Notes: a model not told the origin generated them from the letters alone. Counted from the stretch's first letter, positions 23,825 through 32,893 are shown. The stretch is DNA of 36,289 nucleotides from JBDKJS01 sp039806065 (GCA_039806065.1 JBDKJS010000218.1:1-36289), one strand, 5' to 3'. Made by a program: numbers and translations.

Positions 23825-24757
23825 TTAAACAAAATTATGCTTAATACTGCGCACACTATGGGCGTTTAAATTGTATTTTAACTTGAATCTTCTACTAAAA
23901 TAAGCTGGATCTTTAAATCCTACTTTATGCGAAATCTCTTGTATGTTATCTGGTGTGGTCTTTAGCAAGTACATGGCCCTCTCTAAACGTTGATTTTCTA
24001 TGTAATCTTGGAGGTTTTTGCCAGTTAAAGATTTGAAAAACTGTCCTATATAATCTTCACTCATATAGGCAATTTTTGAGATGGCTTTGTTACGTAAATC
24101 CTTATCCATGTTATTCTGGATGTAACGAACTACTTCCACTAATCGCTTATCAGTTAAATAACTTAATCGCTCTACATAAGTACGCAAATGAGGTTGAGAA
24201 TCTATATAACGCATCAAGTGAACAACTGCCTCTTGCATGTAATTATTGATAATCAAATCACGACCCAATTTATTCTGTTCCGCTTCCAAACAAATATGCC
24301 TTATCAAGTAAAACATTTCAGTGTCGGCCGGCAACGGAAAGGGTGGCATATTCAAGGTGTTAAAAAATGGAATTGCTGAATACAGCTGTACATCAAAGCT
24401 TAGAATACTCCAAACCTCCTTCATTCTCGAAAAATCATCCAATCCACTAATGGTTCTTAAATAACTTTCCCTATGTGCAGCATCCCTAAAGCCTTCCCTA
24501 CCCAACTCTACATAGTGTCTTCCTTTACCATGCTTCACAAAAATTTCGTGACCGGCAGGAAAAAACCAGAAAGTTCCAGGCTGCATAAGCACTTCCTCCT
24601 TATCGCGCCCAACAAACATATGGCCTTTGTTGAGGCAAACTAATACGTTTCTATCTTCTGTAGTGCCGTTTAGCGCAACAGGTGTAAGTACTTCTCTGTA
24701 ACCAGAGCGGTAGTATTTTACCGATAGTGAATCAATGAATTTTGAAAGTAAAGGCAT
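23825..24757 (-). CDS. AraC family transcriptional regulator
   Basis: A 310-residue cytoplasmic regulator. The N-terminal part (about 1-110) is a cupin-like effector domain (HMFVGRDKEEVLMQPGTFWFFPAGHEIFV). The C-terminal 100 residues form the two-helix-turn-helix AraC DNA-binding domain: ISKIAYMSEDYIGQFFKSLTG (first HTH) and IQEISHKVGFKDPAYFSRRFKLKYN (second HTH, with the conserved GFxDPxYFSRxFK). The gene is divergent from pnuC, with 165 bp between them holding repeated AAACCCCC and AGTATTA motifs. It may control pnuC or itself, but the effector is unknown. Confidence 0.92.
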   Translation of the reverse strand: MPLLSKFIDSLSVKYYRSGYREVLTPVALNGTTEDRNVLVCLNKGHMFVGRDKEEVLMQPGTFWFFPAGHEIFVKHGKGRHYVELGREGFRDAAHRESYLRTISGLDDFSRMKEVWSILSFDVQLYSAIPFFNTLNMPPFPLPADTEMFYLIRHICLEAEQNKLGRDLIINNYMQEAVVHLMRYIDSQPHLRTYVERLSYLTDKRLVEVVRYIQNNMDKDLRNKAISKIAYMSEDYIGQFFKSLTGKNLQDYIENQRLERAMYLLKTTPDNIQEISHKVGFKDPAYFSRRFKLKYNLNAHSVRSIKHNFV

Positions 24758-24763
24758 AGTTGA

Positions 24764-24823
24764 AAACCCCCGAAAATGATAAAAGTATTATTGTGATAAA
24801 TAATAAACCCCCAGTATTAATTG
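24764..24823. promoter_or_regulatory. Paired direct repeats in the araC-pnuC divergent region
   Basis: AAACCCCC occurs at 24764-24771 and 24805-24812 (41 bp apart, about four helical turns). AGTATTATTG (24784-24793) and AGTATTAATTG (24813-24823) follow the respective copies. Direct repeats of this kind are usual targets for AraC-type dimers, but the assignment is inferred from position only. Confidence 0.4.
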
Positions 24824-24922
24824 TTTATTTCCCAAATGTACATAACAAATATTTAAAAACACAAATTCTAAGAATTAATTTTATTCAAAAATTTTTATTC
24901 TTTTACATCCGAATTTCACTAC

Positions 24923-25495
24923 ATGGGCACCGATTGGATTTACGAAGCTATGGCAGGATTGCTATCTGCCATAAGTGTTTGGCTTACTGCTAGAAGAAAC
25001 ATTTGGTGCTTTCCCCTTGGCATTATTAGTGTAGCCATCTATGCCTATTTATTCTATACACCAAGTGTGCGCCTCTATGCTGATGGGGGTTTACAAATTT
25101 GCTACCTGGTGATGCTGTTGATTGGTTGGCAAAGATGGAGCGCTCTATCATTAGCAGAAAGAAACATTTCTTCAGCTCTTACTTTTGAATGGTGGCTTGC
25201 TTTGGGTTTAACAATCTTTGCTGCTTTATCAATAGGATTTTTTTTAGATAAACTTACCGATGCCGATTTCCCCTACCTTGATGCGGCTTTAGCTGCAAGC
25301 AGCATACTTGCACAATGGATGAGTAACAGGCGACTATTTCAAGCTTGGTGGTTGTGGATTATCATTGATGTAGTGTACATACCACTTTATATTTATAAGA
25401 ATCTATATTTAACATCGATCATTTATACCCTATATTTAGTGCTTGCATTCATAGGTTTAATTGAATGGAAGAAACTAGCATCACCTCAAAAATAG
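24923..25495 (+). CDS. pnuC: PnuC-family vitamin (nicotinamide riboside or thiamine) transporter
   Basis: A 190-residue inner-membrane facilitator with about seven helices. It has the family layout: MAGLLSAISVWLTARRNIWCFPLGIISVAIYA near the N-terminus (W-FPLGI-S motif), YADGGLQICYLVMLLIGWQRW, then ALAASSILAQWMSNRRLFQAWWLWIIIDVVYIPLYIYK. PnuC imports nicotinamide riboside and holds it by coupled phosphorylation; the related PnuT subgroup imports thiamine. The next gene encodes a NadR-like kinase, which favours nicotinamide riboside, but a TPP riboswitch with TonB receptor lies 1.1 kb downstream, which keeps thiamine possible. The 165 bp upstream contains no TPP-type aptamer. Confidence 0.9.
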   Translation: MGTDWIYEAMAGLLSAISVWLTARRNIWCFPLGIISVAIYAYLFYTPSVRLYADGGLQICYLVMLLIGWQRWSALSLAERNISSALTFEWWLALGLTIFAALSIGFFLDKLTDADFPYLDAALAASSILAQWMSNRRLFQAWWLWIIIDVVYIPLYIYKNLYLTSIIYTLYLVLAFIGLIEWKKLASPQK

Positions 25496-25506
25496 TGGTT
25501 CAAAAT

Positions 25507-26025
25507 ATGCCCTTAACTATTGCCATCATTGGCGCAGAAAGTACTGGTAAATCGTATTTGGCTAAAGCACTGGCCACCCATTACCAGGGCATTGCCATTC
25601 CAGAATATGCACGACACTTTACACAGCATTACGGAACCCAAGTAACCACCAATGATATTATTCACTGTTATCACACCCAAGAAGATGAGTTGCAATTGCA
25701 AATTCAAAAAAGACCTTCCATTATTTTGATGGATACCGAATGGATCATGGCTAAGATCTGGAATGATGATATCAATGGAAGTAGGAACGCATACTTTGAA
25801 AAAAAAATTGCCTCACAAACTTTTGATTTCTACCTACTATGCAATAATGATGTTGCGTTCGAAGAAGACCCCTTAAGAGTAAATGAACACAGAAGGGAAT
25901 ATTTTTTTAACAGCTATTTAGATGCGCTGGTTCAATCTAACCAAAATTATAAAATAATATCAGGGAAGGGTGAGGCCAGATTATTAATGGCCAAAAATTA
26001 TTGTGATGATTTTTTTAATCAATGA
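25507..26025 (+). CDS. NadR-like AAA kinase (ribosylnicotinamide kinase domain)
   Basis: P-loop kinase expected to phosphorylate nicotinamide riboside to NMN in the cytoplasm, trapping what PnuC imports. From the chosen start the protein is 172 residues with Walker A GAESTGKS directly at the N-terminus, then IPEYAR, IILMDTEWIMAKIW (Walker B-like DTE) and DFYLLCNNDVAFEEDPLRVN followed by RR..FF, all typical of the NadR C-terminal kinase domain. The NMN adenylyltransferase and HTH domains of full-length NadR are absent. An in-frame ATG at 25465 would add 14 residues and overlap pnuC by 31 bp. I prefer 25507 because it has A at -3, an A-rich leader, and an 11-bp gap after the pnuC stop. Converges with the next gene, overlapping by 11 bp. 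Confidence 0.82.
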   Translation: MPLTIAIIGAESTGKSYLAKALATHYQGIAIPEYARHFTQHYGTQVTTNDIIHCYHTQEDELQLQIQKRPSIILMDTEWIMAKIWNDDINGSRNAYFEKKIASQTFDFYLLCNNDVAFEEDPLRVNEHRREYFFNSYLDALVQSNQNYKIISGKGEARLLMAKNYCDDFFNQ

Positions 26026-26563
26026 TATACCTTACAGAAAAACCGAAATCTAATTCTTCAGGCCCGCGATTGAGCAAATCGTAGAAGGGAGTAAAGTCGG
26101 CAGTAAAGATAATAGGAAGTTTTTTTCGCTGTGCAATAGCCCGATATTCTAATTGTATGGTAGCGTCTATACCTGCAGCAATTACATCCTTATTATAGTA
26201 CTTTGGCTCACCACCCTCTTTCTTATAGTACCCTTTCGTATTTCCTATTGGGAAAAAACCTGCATGAACACCTGCACCATAAACAAGATCAAGCGGTAAT
26301 TGTATAATTGGAACTTTAAACGGTAGTTGCCTTATGTAAATTAACTTTGAAGTATATCCATTCCCTGCGCCTATCTTACTGTAGTAAAGATCTGCTTGAA
26401 AGCCGCTAGCATTATCGGTGTTAACAAAATACTTTAAACTGATACCATTGTTAAACTTCCCACCTCTTGGCCCTAACGCTATAGCATATTGCCCATTGGA
26501 TTTAATCACAAAAAGTATTAAACAGCATAAGCAAATTGTCAGTTTTTTATAATTCACCTTCAT
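26015..26563 (-). CDS. Outer-membrane beta-barrel-like secreted protein
   Basis: A 182-residue protein with signal peptide (MKVNYKKLTICLCCLILFVIKSNGQ) and alternating-residue strands (YAIALGPRGGKFNNGISLKYFV, GFQADLYYSKIGAG, PLDLVYGAGVHAGFFP, LEYRAIAQ, FTADFTPFYDLL) ending in DFGFSVRYIID, a pattern of small 8-strand barrels in Bacteroidota. Function unknown. It is divergent from the TPP-riboswitch unit and overlaps the 3' end of the NadR-like gene by 11 bp. Confidence 0.72.
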   Translation of the reverse strand: MKVNYKKLTICLCCLILFVIKSNGQYAIALGPRGGKFNNGISLKYFVNTDNASGFQADLYYSKIGAGNGYTSKLIYIRQLPFKVPIIQLPLDLVYGAGVHAGFFPIGNTKGYYKKEGGEPKYYNKDVIAAGIDATIQLEYRAIAQRKKLPIIFTADFTPFYDLLNRGPEELDFGFSVRYIID

Positions 26564-26627
26564 GTAGCCAAGGTAAGCGATTTAATTTATAGTTGCATAG
26601 ATAATTAAAAAATATATTACTTTTGCC

Positions 26628-26712
26628 TAGCCTTTGGGGTGCTGCATAATATACTGCGGCTGAGATTATACCCACTTACCTGATCAGGATAATGCCTGCG
26701 TAGGAAATTAAT
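26628..26712 (+). promoter_or_regulatory. TPP (thiamine pyrophosphate) riboswitch
   Basis: All conserved blocks of the THI-box aptamer appear in order: GGGGTGC (26636-26642), CTGAGA (26660-26665), ACCC (26670-26673), ACCTGATC (26678-26685), GGATAATGCC (26687-26696) and GCGTAGG (26698-26704). It lies 62 bp before the ATG of the TonB-dependent receptor. Downstream, ATGG (26711-26714) plus TTGTA (26717-26721) can pair with TACAA (26726-26730) plus CCAT (26732-26735). This could compete with the aptamer's closing stem, but no U run follows, so the control may be translational. Confidence 0.95.
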
Positions 26713-26773
26713 GGCCTTGTATTTTTACAAACCATCCCTCGGCACATTTATACAATAGTTAAACTGTATTACT

Positions 26774-29158
26774 ATGATCACAAAAAAATGTGCAACCTTG
26801 TTATTTGCGTTATGTCTTCTTTCCAACTTCCTGATCGCTATCAATGGCAGAATTATTGACTTCAATTCTTCTCAACCCATAGAAGGTGCCATCGTTCAGG
26901 TTGAAGGGCAACCATTAATTGCTGTTTCAAAATCAAATGGAACATTTTCCATCCCTTGCCAAGAAGGGCAACCGCTGATTATAAAACACCTTGCCTATGA
27001 AACTGAAACTGCACTAGTGGCAGTAGACCAAATGTTGGTTAGCATGAAAACTGCTACCCATGTGGCAGATGAAATAAGCATTACTGGAGTAAGAGCTGGA
27101 ATCAATCAATCCTATGCCAGTACAACGATATTAAAATCCGATTTAGAAAAAGTTAATCTTGGTCAGGATTTGCCTTTTCTATTAAACAATCAACCGGGGG
27201 TAGTTACCACTTCTGATGCAGGAAACCATGTTGGATATACTGGCATTAGAATAAGAGGTAGTGATGCCACTAGGATTAATGTAACCATCAATGGTGTGCC
27301 CGTTAATGATGCTGAAGCTAGTGGTGTTTATTGGGTAGATTTACCAGATTTTGCTAGTTCTGTTGAAGGAATTCAAGTGCAACGAGGTATTGGCACCAGT
27401 ACCAATGGTAATGGAGCATTTGGAGGCAGCGTCAATATCCAAACAAGATCACGCGCTTCGAAACCCTATGTCGAAGTCAACAATGCTTTCGGTTCATTTC
27501 ATACCATAAAAAATACACTCAACTTTGGTACCGGATTATTACAAAATAATTTAACTGCCGATGTAAGGTTGAGCCATATTCAAAGCGATGGTTTTATTGA
27601 TAGGGCTTCCTCCAAATTACAGTCCTACTTCGCTGGCTTAGGATGGTATCATAAAAGCAGCTCCATCAGGTTGCTCACTTGGAGTGGAAAAGAAAGAACC
27701 GGCCAAGCTTGGTATGGCGTGGCGCAAAATGTTTTAGACACCAATAGAACTTACAACATTGCCGGTAGCTTTACTGATGACAATGGACAGATTAAATTTT
27801 ATCCTAACCAAACTGACAATTACACTCAGACTTATTACCAACTACTATTTAATCACCAATACAACGCATTTAAAAGTCTCAATATTACTCCCTTTTACAC
27901 TAGAGGAATTGGATATTACGAAGAATTTAAAGAAGACCAATCGTACGAGCCTTATGGGCTTATACCCGATTCTAGCAACCTACCCATCACACAAACCACA
28001 GATTTAGTAAGGCAAAGATGGCTCGACAACCATTTCTTTGGCACAACCTGGAATCTGAATATTGATCAAAACAATTATCAATTACAATGGGGAGGAATGC
28101 TCTCACAATACAAAGGCTTGCACTTTGGAAAAGTTAAATGGCTTAGAAATGCCAGTAAAAATGATCCAGATTTCGAATATTATCGAAATAATGCAACAAA
28201 AAATGATGCTAATTCCTACCTAAAATTCACCTACCAACTTAGAGACAAATGGTATTTTACCTCTGATGTGCAAATAAGGTGGGTAAATTATAATTTCGAA
28301 GGTTATGATAACTTTAAAACACTTTCAGCGCAAGACATTCAACATTCATTCTTCAATCCTAAACTAGGTATTACATTTAGACCTTCATCAAAATGGAGCG
28401 CTTACCTTTATTTTGGCCAAGCTAGCAAAGAACCTGTTCGTGATGACTACCGCAATAGCACGCCACTGTCGCGCCCACTGCCGGAATCGATGCTAAATTT
28501 AGAAACAGGATTAAATTATCAGGCAAAAGCACTAAACCTACAATTAAATATTTACCACATGGATTATAAAAATCAACTAATCTTGAATGGTAAAATTAAC
28601 GATGCAGGAGAGTATGTGAGACAAAATGTAGCCAACAGCTACCGACAAGGCATTGAATTATTGGCACAATTAAATTATTCAAAGTATTGGAGTATTAATG
28701 TGAATTTGTGCTTAAGCAAAAACAAGATTAGCCATTTTGAAGAATATATTGACGACTACGATTTTGGAGGGCAGCTTCAAAATAATTATACAAATGTAGA
28801 TATTGCCTTTTCACCAAATGCTACGAGTGCCATCACTTTAAATACTAATCCTATAAAAAATATTAGTCTTGGAGCTTCTTACAATATGATTGGCAAACAA
28901 TATTTAGACAATACGATGAATAATAACAGACAGCTACCTGGCTATGGATTTGGCACGTTGAATTTGGCTATTAAATGCATAGCTTCTGATAAATGCAATG
29001 GCACTCTAAGACTAATCGTAAATAACCTCTTTAACCAAGTGTATGAGAGCAATGGTTACACCTTTAGTTATATATACAACCAAACCACTACTACTGAAAA
29101 TTATTTTTATCCACAGGCTGGAACAAATTACATGTTAGGTTTAAACCTCTCCTTCTAA
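26774..29158 (+). CDS. TonB-dependent outer-membrane receptor, probably for thiamine
   Basis: A 794-residue outer-membrane gated channel. After a signal peptide (about 1-22) comes a CarboxypepD_reg-like domain (about 23-92; GRIIDFNSSQPIEGAIVQVEG). Next are a TonB-box-like EISITGVRA segment and the plug domain (about 115-225; LPFLLNNQPGVVTTSDAG, GIRIRGSDATRINVTINGVPVNDAEA, IQVQRGIGTSTNGNGAFGGSVNI), then the 22-strand barrel ending in GTNYMLGLNLSF with terminal Phe. The TPP riboswitch directly upstream means expression falls when thiamine pyrophosphate is plentiful, so thiamine or a derivative is the likely ligand. It would need a separate inner-membrane step, for which the PnuC protein is a candidate. 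Confidence 0.93.
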   Translation: MITKKCATLLFALCLLSNFLIAINGRIIDFNSSQPIEGAIVQVEGQPLIAVSKSNGTFSIPCQEGQPLIIKHLAYETETALVAVDQMLVSMKTATHVADEISITGVRAGINQSYASTTILKSDLEKVNLGQDLPFLLNNQPGVVTTSDAGNHVGYTGIRIRGSDATRINVTINGVPVNDAEASGVYWVDLPDFASSVEGIQVQRGIGTSTNGNGAFGGSVNIQTRSRASKPYVEVNNAFGSFHTIKNTLNFGTGLLQNNLTADVRLSHIQSDGFIDRASSKLQSYFAGLGWYHKSSSIRLLTWSGKERTGQAWYGVAQNVLDTNRTYNIAGSFTDDNGQIKFYPNQTDNYTQTYYQLLFNHQYNAFKSLNITPFYTRGIGYYEEFKEDQSYEPYGLIPDSSNLPITQTTDLVRQRWLDNHFFGTTWNLNIDQNNYQLQWGGMLSQYKGLHFGKVKWLRNASKNDPDFEYYRNNATKNDANSYLKFTYQLRDKWYFTSDVQIRWVNYNFEGYDNFKTLSAQDIQHSFFNPKLGITFRPSSKWSAYLYFGQASKEPVRDDYRNSTPLSRPLPESMLNLETGLNYQAKALNLQLNIYHMDYKNQLILNGKINDAGEYVRQNVANSYRQGIELLAQLNYSKYWSINVNLCLSKNKISHFEEYIDDYDFGGQLQNNYTNVDIAFSPNATSAITLNTNPIKNISLGASYNMIGKQYLDNTMNNNRQLPGYGFGTLNLAIKCIASDKCNGTLRLIVNNLFNQVYESNGYTFSYIYNQTTTTENYFYPQAGTNYMLGLNLSF

Positions 29159-29742
29159 AACTTACAGTTGCAAGGTGGACTTATAAAGATAGTGCAATTA
29201 GGAAGGAGTGATAATATTCTTTCATGTTCCTCATCAGAGAAAAGAATACCTCTGAGCTCTAATAACTTTAATTTTTTTAACTCTGTCATGGACTCTGGCA
29301 GCGCACTTAGTTCATTATCCCATAGTTCTAAAACTTCTAAATTTTCCATATTTCCAATACAGTCGGGTAATTTAGCCAATAGGTTTCTGTTCAACTTTAG
29401 AACCTTCAAGTTTTGTAATTGGCAGATACCGAGAGGCAACTCTTGCAATTCATTATTACTCAAGTCTAGTTCTTCCAATGCACTCAGTTTAACTATGGAT
29501 TCTTCCAAAATGGAAATATTATTTTTACTCAATATCAATGATCGTAATTTTGTAAATTGAAAAATTTCGTCTGGTATTTTATCCAATTTAGTTTTAGAAA
29601 GGTTAATCCTAAATACATTTTCTGGATTGGCTGCAGCCACTGATACACTCCTATAAATATAATTGCTATCGCTCACCAGCTGTGCGTGCAATTGCAATGG
29701 AAACAATAAAAGAAAAATGCCAAGTACCCTTATCCAATTCAT
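29155..29742 (-). CDS. Secreted leucine-rich-repeat protein
   Basis: A 195-residue protein with an N-terminal signal peptide (MNWIRVLGIFLLLFPLQLHAQ) and about five leucine-rich repeats of the LxxLxLSxNxIxxLP type (LRSLILSKNNISIL; LEELDLSNNELQELP; LKVLKLNRNLLAKLP; LEVLELWDNELSALP; LKLLELRG). The C-terminus is Cys-containing (LPNCTIFISPPCNCKF). LRR horseshoes mediate protein binding; the partner is unknown. It begins 10 bp after the ribF stop on the same strand, so is likely co-transcribed, and its 3' end overlaps the receptor gene by 4 bp. Confidence 0.85.
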   Translation of the reverse strand: MNWIRVLGIFLLLFPLQLHAQLVSDSNYIYRSVSVAAANPENVFRINLSKTKLDKIPDEIFQFTKLRSLILSKNNISILEESIVKLSALEELDLSNNELQELPLGICQLQNLKVLKLNRNLLAKLPDCIGNMENLEVLELWDNELSALPESMTELKKLKLLELRGILFSDEEHERILSLLPNCTIFISPPCNCKF

Positions 29743-29752
29743 TTGTAATACA

Positions 29753-30685
29753 CTAACGAAGACTCAGTGCTTTTGTTGCAGCAATTTTATCGGCTTCCAA
29801 ACGCTGTTTCAGGGCTTCCAATCCATCTATTTTTTGATCGGGCCTGATAAAATCGACCAACGCAATGCTCACCTCCTTACCATAAATATCAGCATTAAAA
29901 TCAAAGATATTCACCTCAATTCTCAACTCACCCCCACCTATTACTGGCCTATTGCCAATATAAAGCATACCGTTAAAAATAGCTTTATCTATTCTAATTC
30001 TTACAGCATAAATACCTGAAGCTGGTATCAATTTATAAGATTCAGCTATTTGAATATTGGCAGTTGGGAACCCAATTGTCCTACCTATTTGATCGCCCTT
30101 TACTACTTTGCCAGACATTTCAAATTGGTAACCCAATAGCTCATTCGCCAAATGCACTTCTGAGCAAAGTAAAGCTTGTCTTATTTTAGTACTACTTACC
30201 GCCATTTGATGCACATCATGTTCTGGTATTTGCACTAAATTATAATTATAAATAGGTGCAAGTTCTTCCAAATTCTTGAAATTACCCTCTCTATTTCTCC
30301 CGAAGTGATGGTCATACCCTATGACCAATATTTTAGTACCTATTTTACCTACCAATACATCACGTACAAATTCATGTGCTGAAAATCGAGCGAATGTAGT
30401 GTCAAAGGGTTGAACTATAAGATGGTCAATACCTGCTGCTTCCAGTAAATGGATGCGCTCCTGTAACGTACTCAACAGCTTTAAATCATTATCATCAGGC
30501 TGTAAAACAAGCCGTGGATGAGGGAAAAATGTGAGCAACACGGTCTCACCATTCGAAGAATTTGATAAAGATTCTAATTGCTGTAAAATTTTACGATGTC
30601 CAAGATGTACACCATCAAACGTACCTATAGTAACCACTGCATTGGGGAGCGCGGTGAACTCATTAATATGTTTATAGGTTTTCAA
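29753..30685 (-). CDS. ribF: Bifunctional riboflavin kinase / FAD synthetase
   Basis: Cytoplasmic enzyme converting riboflavin to FMN and FMN to FAD. The 310 residues start with the nucleotidyltransferase domain (about 15-165), with TIGTFDGVHLGHRKIL carrying the GxxHxGH signature, VLLTFFPHPRLVL, and IGYDHHFGRNREGN with SSTKIR. The C-terminal riboflavin kinase domain (about 180-305) has GDQIGRTIGFPTANI with the Thr-Ala-Asn motif, then ASGIYAVRI and IFDFNADIYGKEVSIALVDFIRPDQKI. Length matches the family. The gene is divergent from murF with 82 bp between the starts. Confidence 0.96.
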   Translation of the reverse strand: MKTYKHINEFTALPNAVVTIGTFDGVHLGHRKILQQLESLSNSSNGETVLLTFFPHPRLVLQPDDNDLKLLSTLQERIHLLEAAGIDHLIVQPFDTTFARFSAHEFVRDVLVGKIGTKILVIGYDHHFGRNREGNFKNLEELAPIYNYNLVQIPEHDVHQMAVSSTKIRQALLCSEVHLANELLGYQFEMSGKVVKGDQIGRTIGFPTANIQIAESYKLIPASGIYAVRIRIDKAIFNGMLYIGNRPVIGGGELRIEVNIFDFNADIYGKEVSIALVDFIRPDQKIDGLEALKQRLEADKIAATKALSLR

Positions 30686-30767
30686 AATACCCTACAAAAT
30701 TAAGCATACTGGTGCATGATTATTTCTTTTTTTTGCATAATTATTCAATTGCATTCAACACCACAGT

Positions 30768-32069
30768 ATGATAGCTTCCAATTCTAGAAAAACGTTATTA
30801 CAAAACTTCTTGACGCTTAAAAAAATAAGTACCGACACTCGATCCATTGACCAAGGAAGCATTTTTTTTGCTTTGAAAGGTGCCAATTTTAATGGCAATA
30901 CCTTTGCCTTGAAGGCATTAGATATGGGCGCGGCTATAGCAGTGGTAGACGATCCATCATTACCTGATAACGATAAACTGGTTAAAGTGGATGATGTACT
31001 AGTGGCAATGCAAAATTTAGCGACAGATTATCGATCCACTCTTACAGCTACTGTAATAGCCCTCACCGGAAGCAATGGAAAAACTACCACTAAAGAATTG
31101 TTATCAAGAGTGTTGGCCGCTGCCTTCAAGGTACATGCTACAAAAGGAAACTTAAACAACCATATAGGTGTTCCAATTACTTTACTTACAGCTCCTAGTG
31201 ATGCTGATTTTGTAATCGTTGAAATGGGTGCCAACCATCAACAAGAAATTGCCTTGCTAGCTAAAATAACCATGCCTGATGCTGGTTTTATTAACAATGT
31301 AGGTCTTGCGCATATTGAAGGTTTTGGTGGATTTGAAGGTGTAAAAAAAGGAAAGGGTGAATTATACGATCACTTGAAGGAACATAACCAATTGGTTTTT
31401 GTTAATGGCGACAATCCTCACCTGAGCGCAATGCTCCAAGAAAGAAACTTATCTGCAGTAAGCTATGGTTCCAATCCTAGATTTGAAGCGGTTGGAAAAA
31501 TAGCAATTGAACAGCCATTCTTAACTGTGGCTTGGCAAGATGGAGGTCATGAATGGATGATCCATTCAAAACTCACTGGAGCCTATAATTTTGAAAACAT
31601 CATGGCAGCAGTATGCATTGGTAAATACTACGAAGTAAAGCCTGCATCAATCGTAGCGGCTATTTCCACTTATGAACCAGACAATAGCCGATCGCAGGTA
31701 ATTAAAAAAGGTAACCACACCATCATTTTAGATGCATATAATGCCAATCCCACTAGCATGCAGGCTGCCCTGCTGAACTTACAAGCACTAGAGGCAACTC
31801 ATAAAGTAGTATTCCTTGGACAAATGGCTGAACTTGGAACACAATCCTTAGAGGAGCATCAAAAAATAGTTGATGTTTTAGAAAATATGCAATTATACAA
31901 AGCTATACTTGTTGGTGAATATTTTAGTGCGTGTAAAATTCCTAGCCATTTTATAGTTACAAACGACAGCAAAACTGCAGCTAATTACTTTACAGCGCTT
32001 CCCCTAACAGCACTAACCATTTTAATTAAAGGATCAAGGAGCAGTAAGATGGAATGGGTATTGGGTTAG
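30768..32069 (+). CDS. murF: UDP-N-acetylmuramoyl-tripeptide--D-alanyl-D-alanine ligase
   Basis: Cytoplasmic ATP-dependent ligase adding D-Ala-D-Ala to UDP-MurNAc-tripeptide, the last cytoplasmic step of peptidoglycan precursor synthesis. In the 433 residues the N-terminal domain has STDTRSIDQGSIFFALKG. The central domain has the P-loop TGSNGKTTT (residues 100-108), then KGNLNNHIGVP, VEMGANHQQEI and NNVGLAHIEGFGG. The C-terminal domain has DAYNANPTSM and LGQMAELG. Length and order fit MurF. It stands alone rather than in an mra/mur cluster, as often in Bacteroidota. Confidence 0.96.
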   Translation: MIASNSRKTLLQNFLTLKKISTDTRSIDQGSIFFALKGANFNGNTFALKALDMGAAIAVVDDPSLPDNDKLVKVDDVLVAMQNLATDYRSTLTATVIALTGSNGKTTTKELLSRVLAAAFKVHATKGNLNNHIGVPITLLTAPSDADFVIVEMGANHQQEIALLAKITMPDAGFINNVGLAHIEGFGGFEGVKKGKGELYDHLKEHNQLVFVNGDNPHLSAMLQERNLSAVSYGSNPRFEAVGKIAIEQPFLTVAWQDGGHEWMIHSKLTGAYNFENIMAAVCIGKYYEVKPASIVAAISTYEPDNSRSQVIKKGNHTIILDAYNANPTSMQAALLNLQALEATHKVVFLGQMAELGTQSLEEHQKIVDVLENMQLYKAILVGEYFSACKIPSHFIVTNDSKTAANYFTALPLTALTILIKGSRSSKMEWVLG

Positions 32070-32173
32070 GCATTCACATAGAATTCATAATACGAGCTAA
32101 TTGTGGCACACCATTTTCTATAACTATGGAAACAATAAAACCATAATGGTAAACCAGCAAAACCCAAGTTATT

Positions 32174-32818
32174 ATGAAAACGAAATTCAAATTAGCACTG
32201 CTTATTTTTATAATGGCATTGCTAAACAAACAATCAAAAAGTCAAGCAGTGGCGCCTTTTTATTTTCAACTGAAGGGTGGCATTGTTAATGCAAACCTGA
32301 ATTTAAAATTTACTAACTTAGATAAAAGTAAGCAGGGTTTGTTTGCCGGAGGTGCTTTGGGGATAAAGCTTACGCCTCAAGTAAATTTACAACCTGAATT
32401 ACTTTATACTGCTAAAGGCGGAAGTATGCCCTATAAACTTAACGACTGGTTTAGTGGAAAGATATCATTGCAACTTAGATATTTGGAAGCTCCAGTAGCA
32501 CTGCATGTAAGAATCACTAATGGCGTGAGTGTGCATGCCGGAGGTTATGCTGCACATTTATTACAAGCTCGTGCGGCACATAACAGTCCTTTACCATTTA
32601 TAAACATATCAGGCAAGTTGCCCTCTTCATGGTTTAACAGGCTAGATTATGGTGCGTTGGCCGGGGCTGAAATAAAGTTAAAGAATTTTGTATTGGGAGC
32701 GCGCTATAATTATGGACTTAGACCTGTGGACGGAACCATTGACCTGCTGGGCACCAATTACCAAATCTTAAATGCTAGAAATACAAATTACCAGTTGTAT
32801 TTGGGTGTTAATTTCTAA
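32174..32818 (+). CDS. PorT-family-like outer-membrane beta-barrel protein
   Basis: A 214-residue protein with a signal peptide (MKTKFKLALLIFIMALLNKQSKSQA) followed by short beta strands typical of the Bacteroidota outer-membrane beta-barrel/PorT group: FYFQLKGGIVNANLNLKF, GLFAGGALGIKLTPQVNLQPELLYTAKGG, LRYLEAPVALHVRI, VHAGGYAAHLL, GALAGAEIKLKNFVLGARYNYGL, and YQLYLGVNF at the end. The family is structural and functionally undefined. It lies 104 bp after murF in the same direction and may have its own promoter. Confidence 0.82.
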   Translation: MKTKFKLALLIFIMALLNKQSKSQAVAPFYFQLKGGIVNANLNLKFTNLDKSKQGLFAGGALGIKLTPQVNLQPELLYTAKGGSMPYKLNDWFSGKISLQLRYLEAPVALHVRITNGVSVHAGGYAAHLLQARAAHNSPLPFINISGKLPSSWFNRLDYGALAGAEIKLKNFVLGARYNYGLRPVDGTIDLLGTNYQILNARNTNYQLYLGVNF

Positions 32819-32893
32819 TTTTTAAAATTTACAGTTGGCCAATTTTGCATGATTGCCAGATTGATGAACCAGGCAGCGATAGTTACAAAGGTG

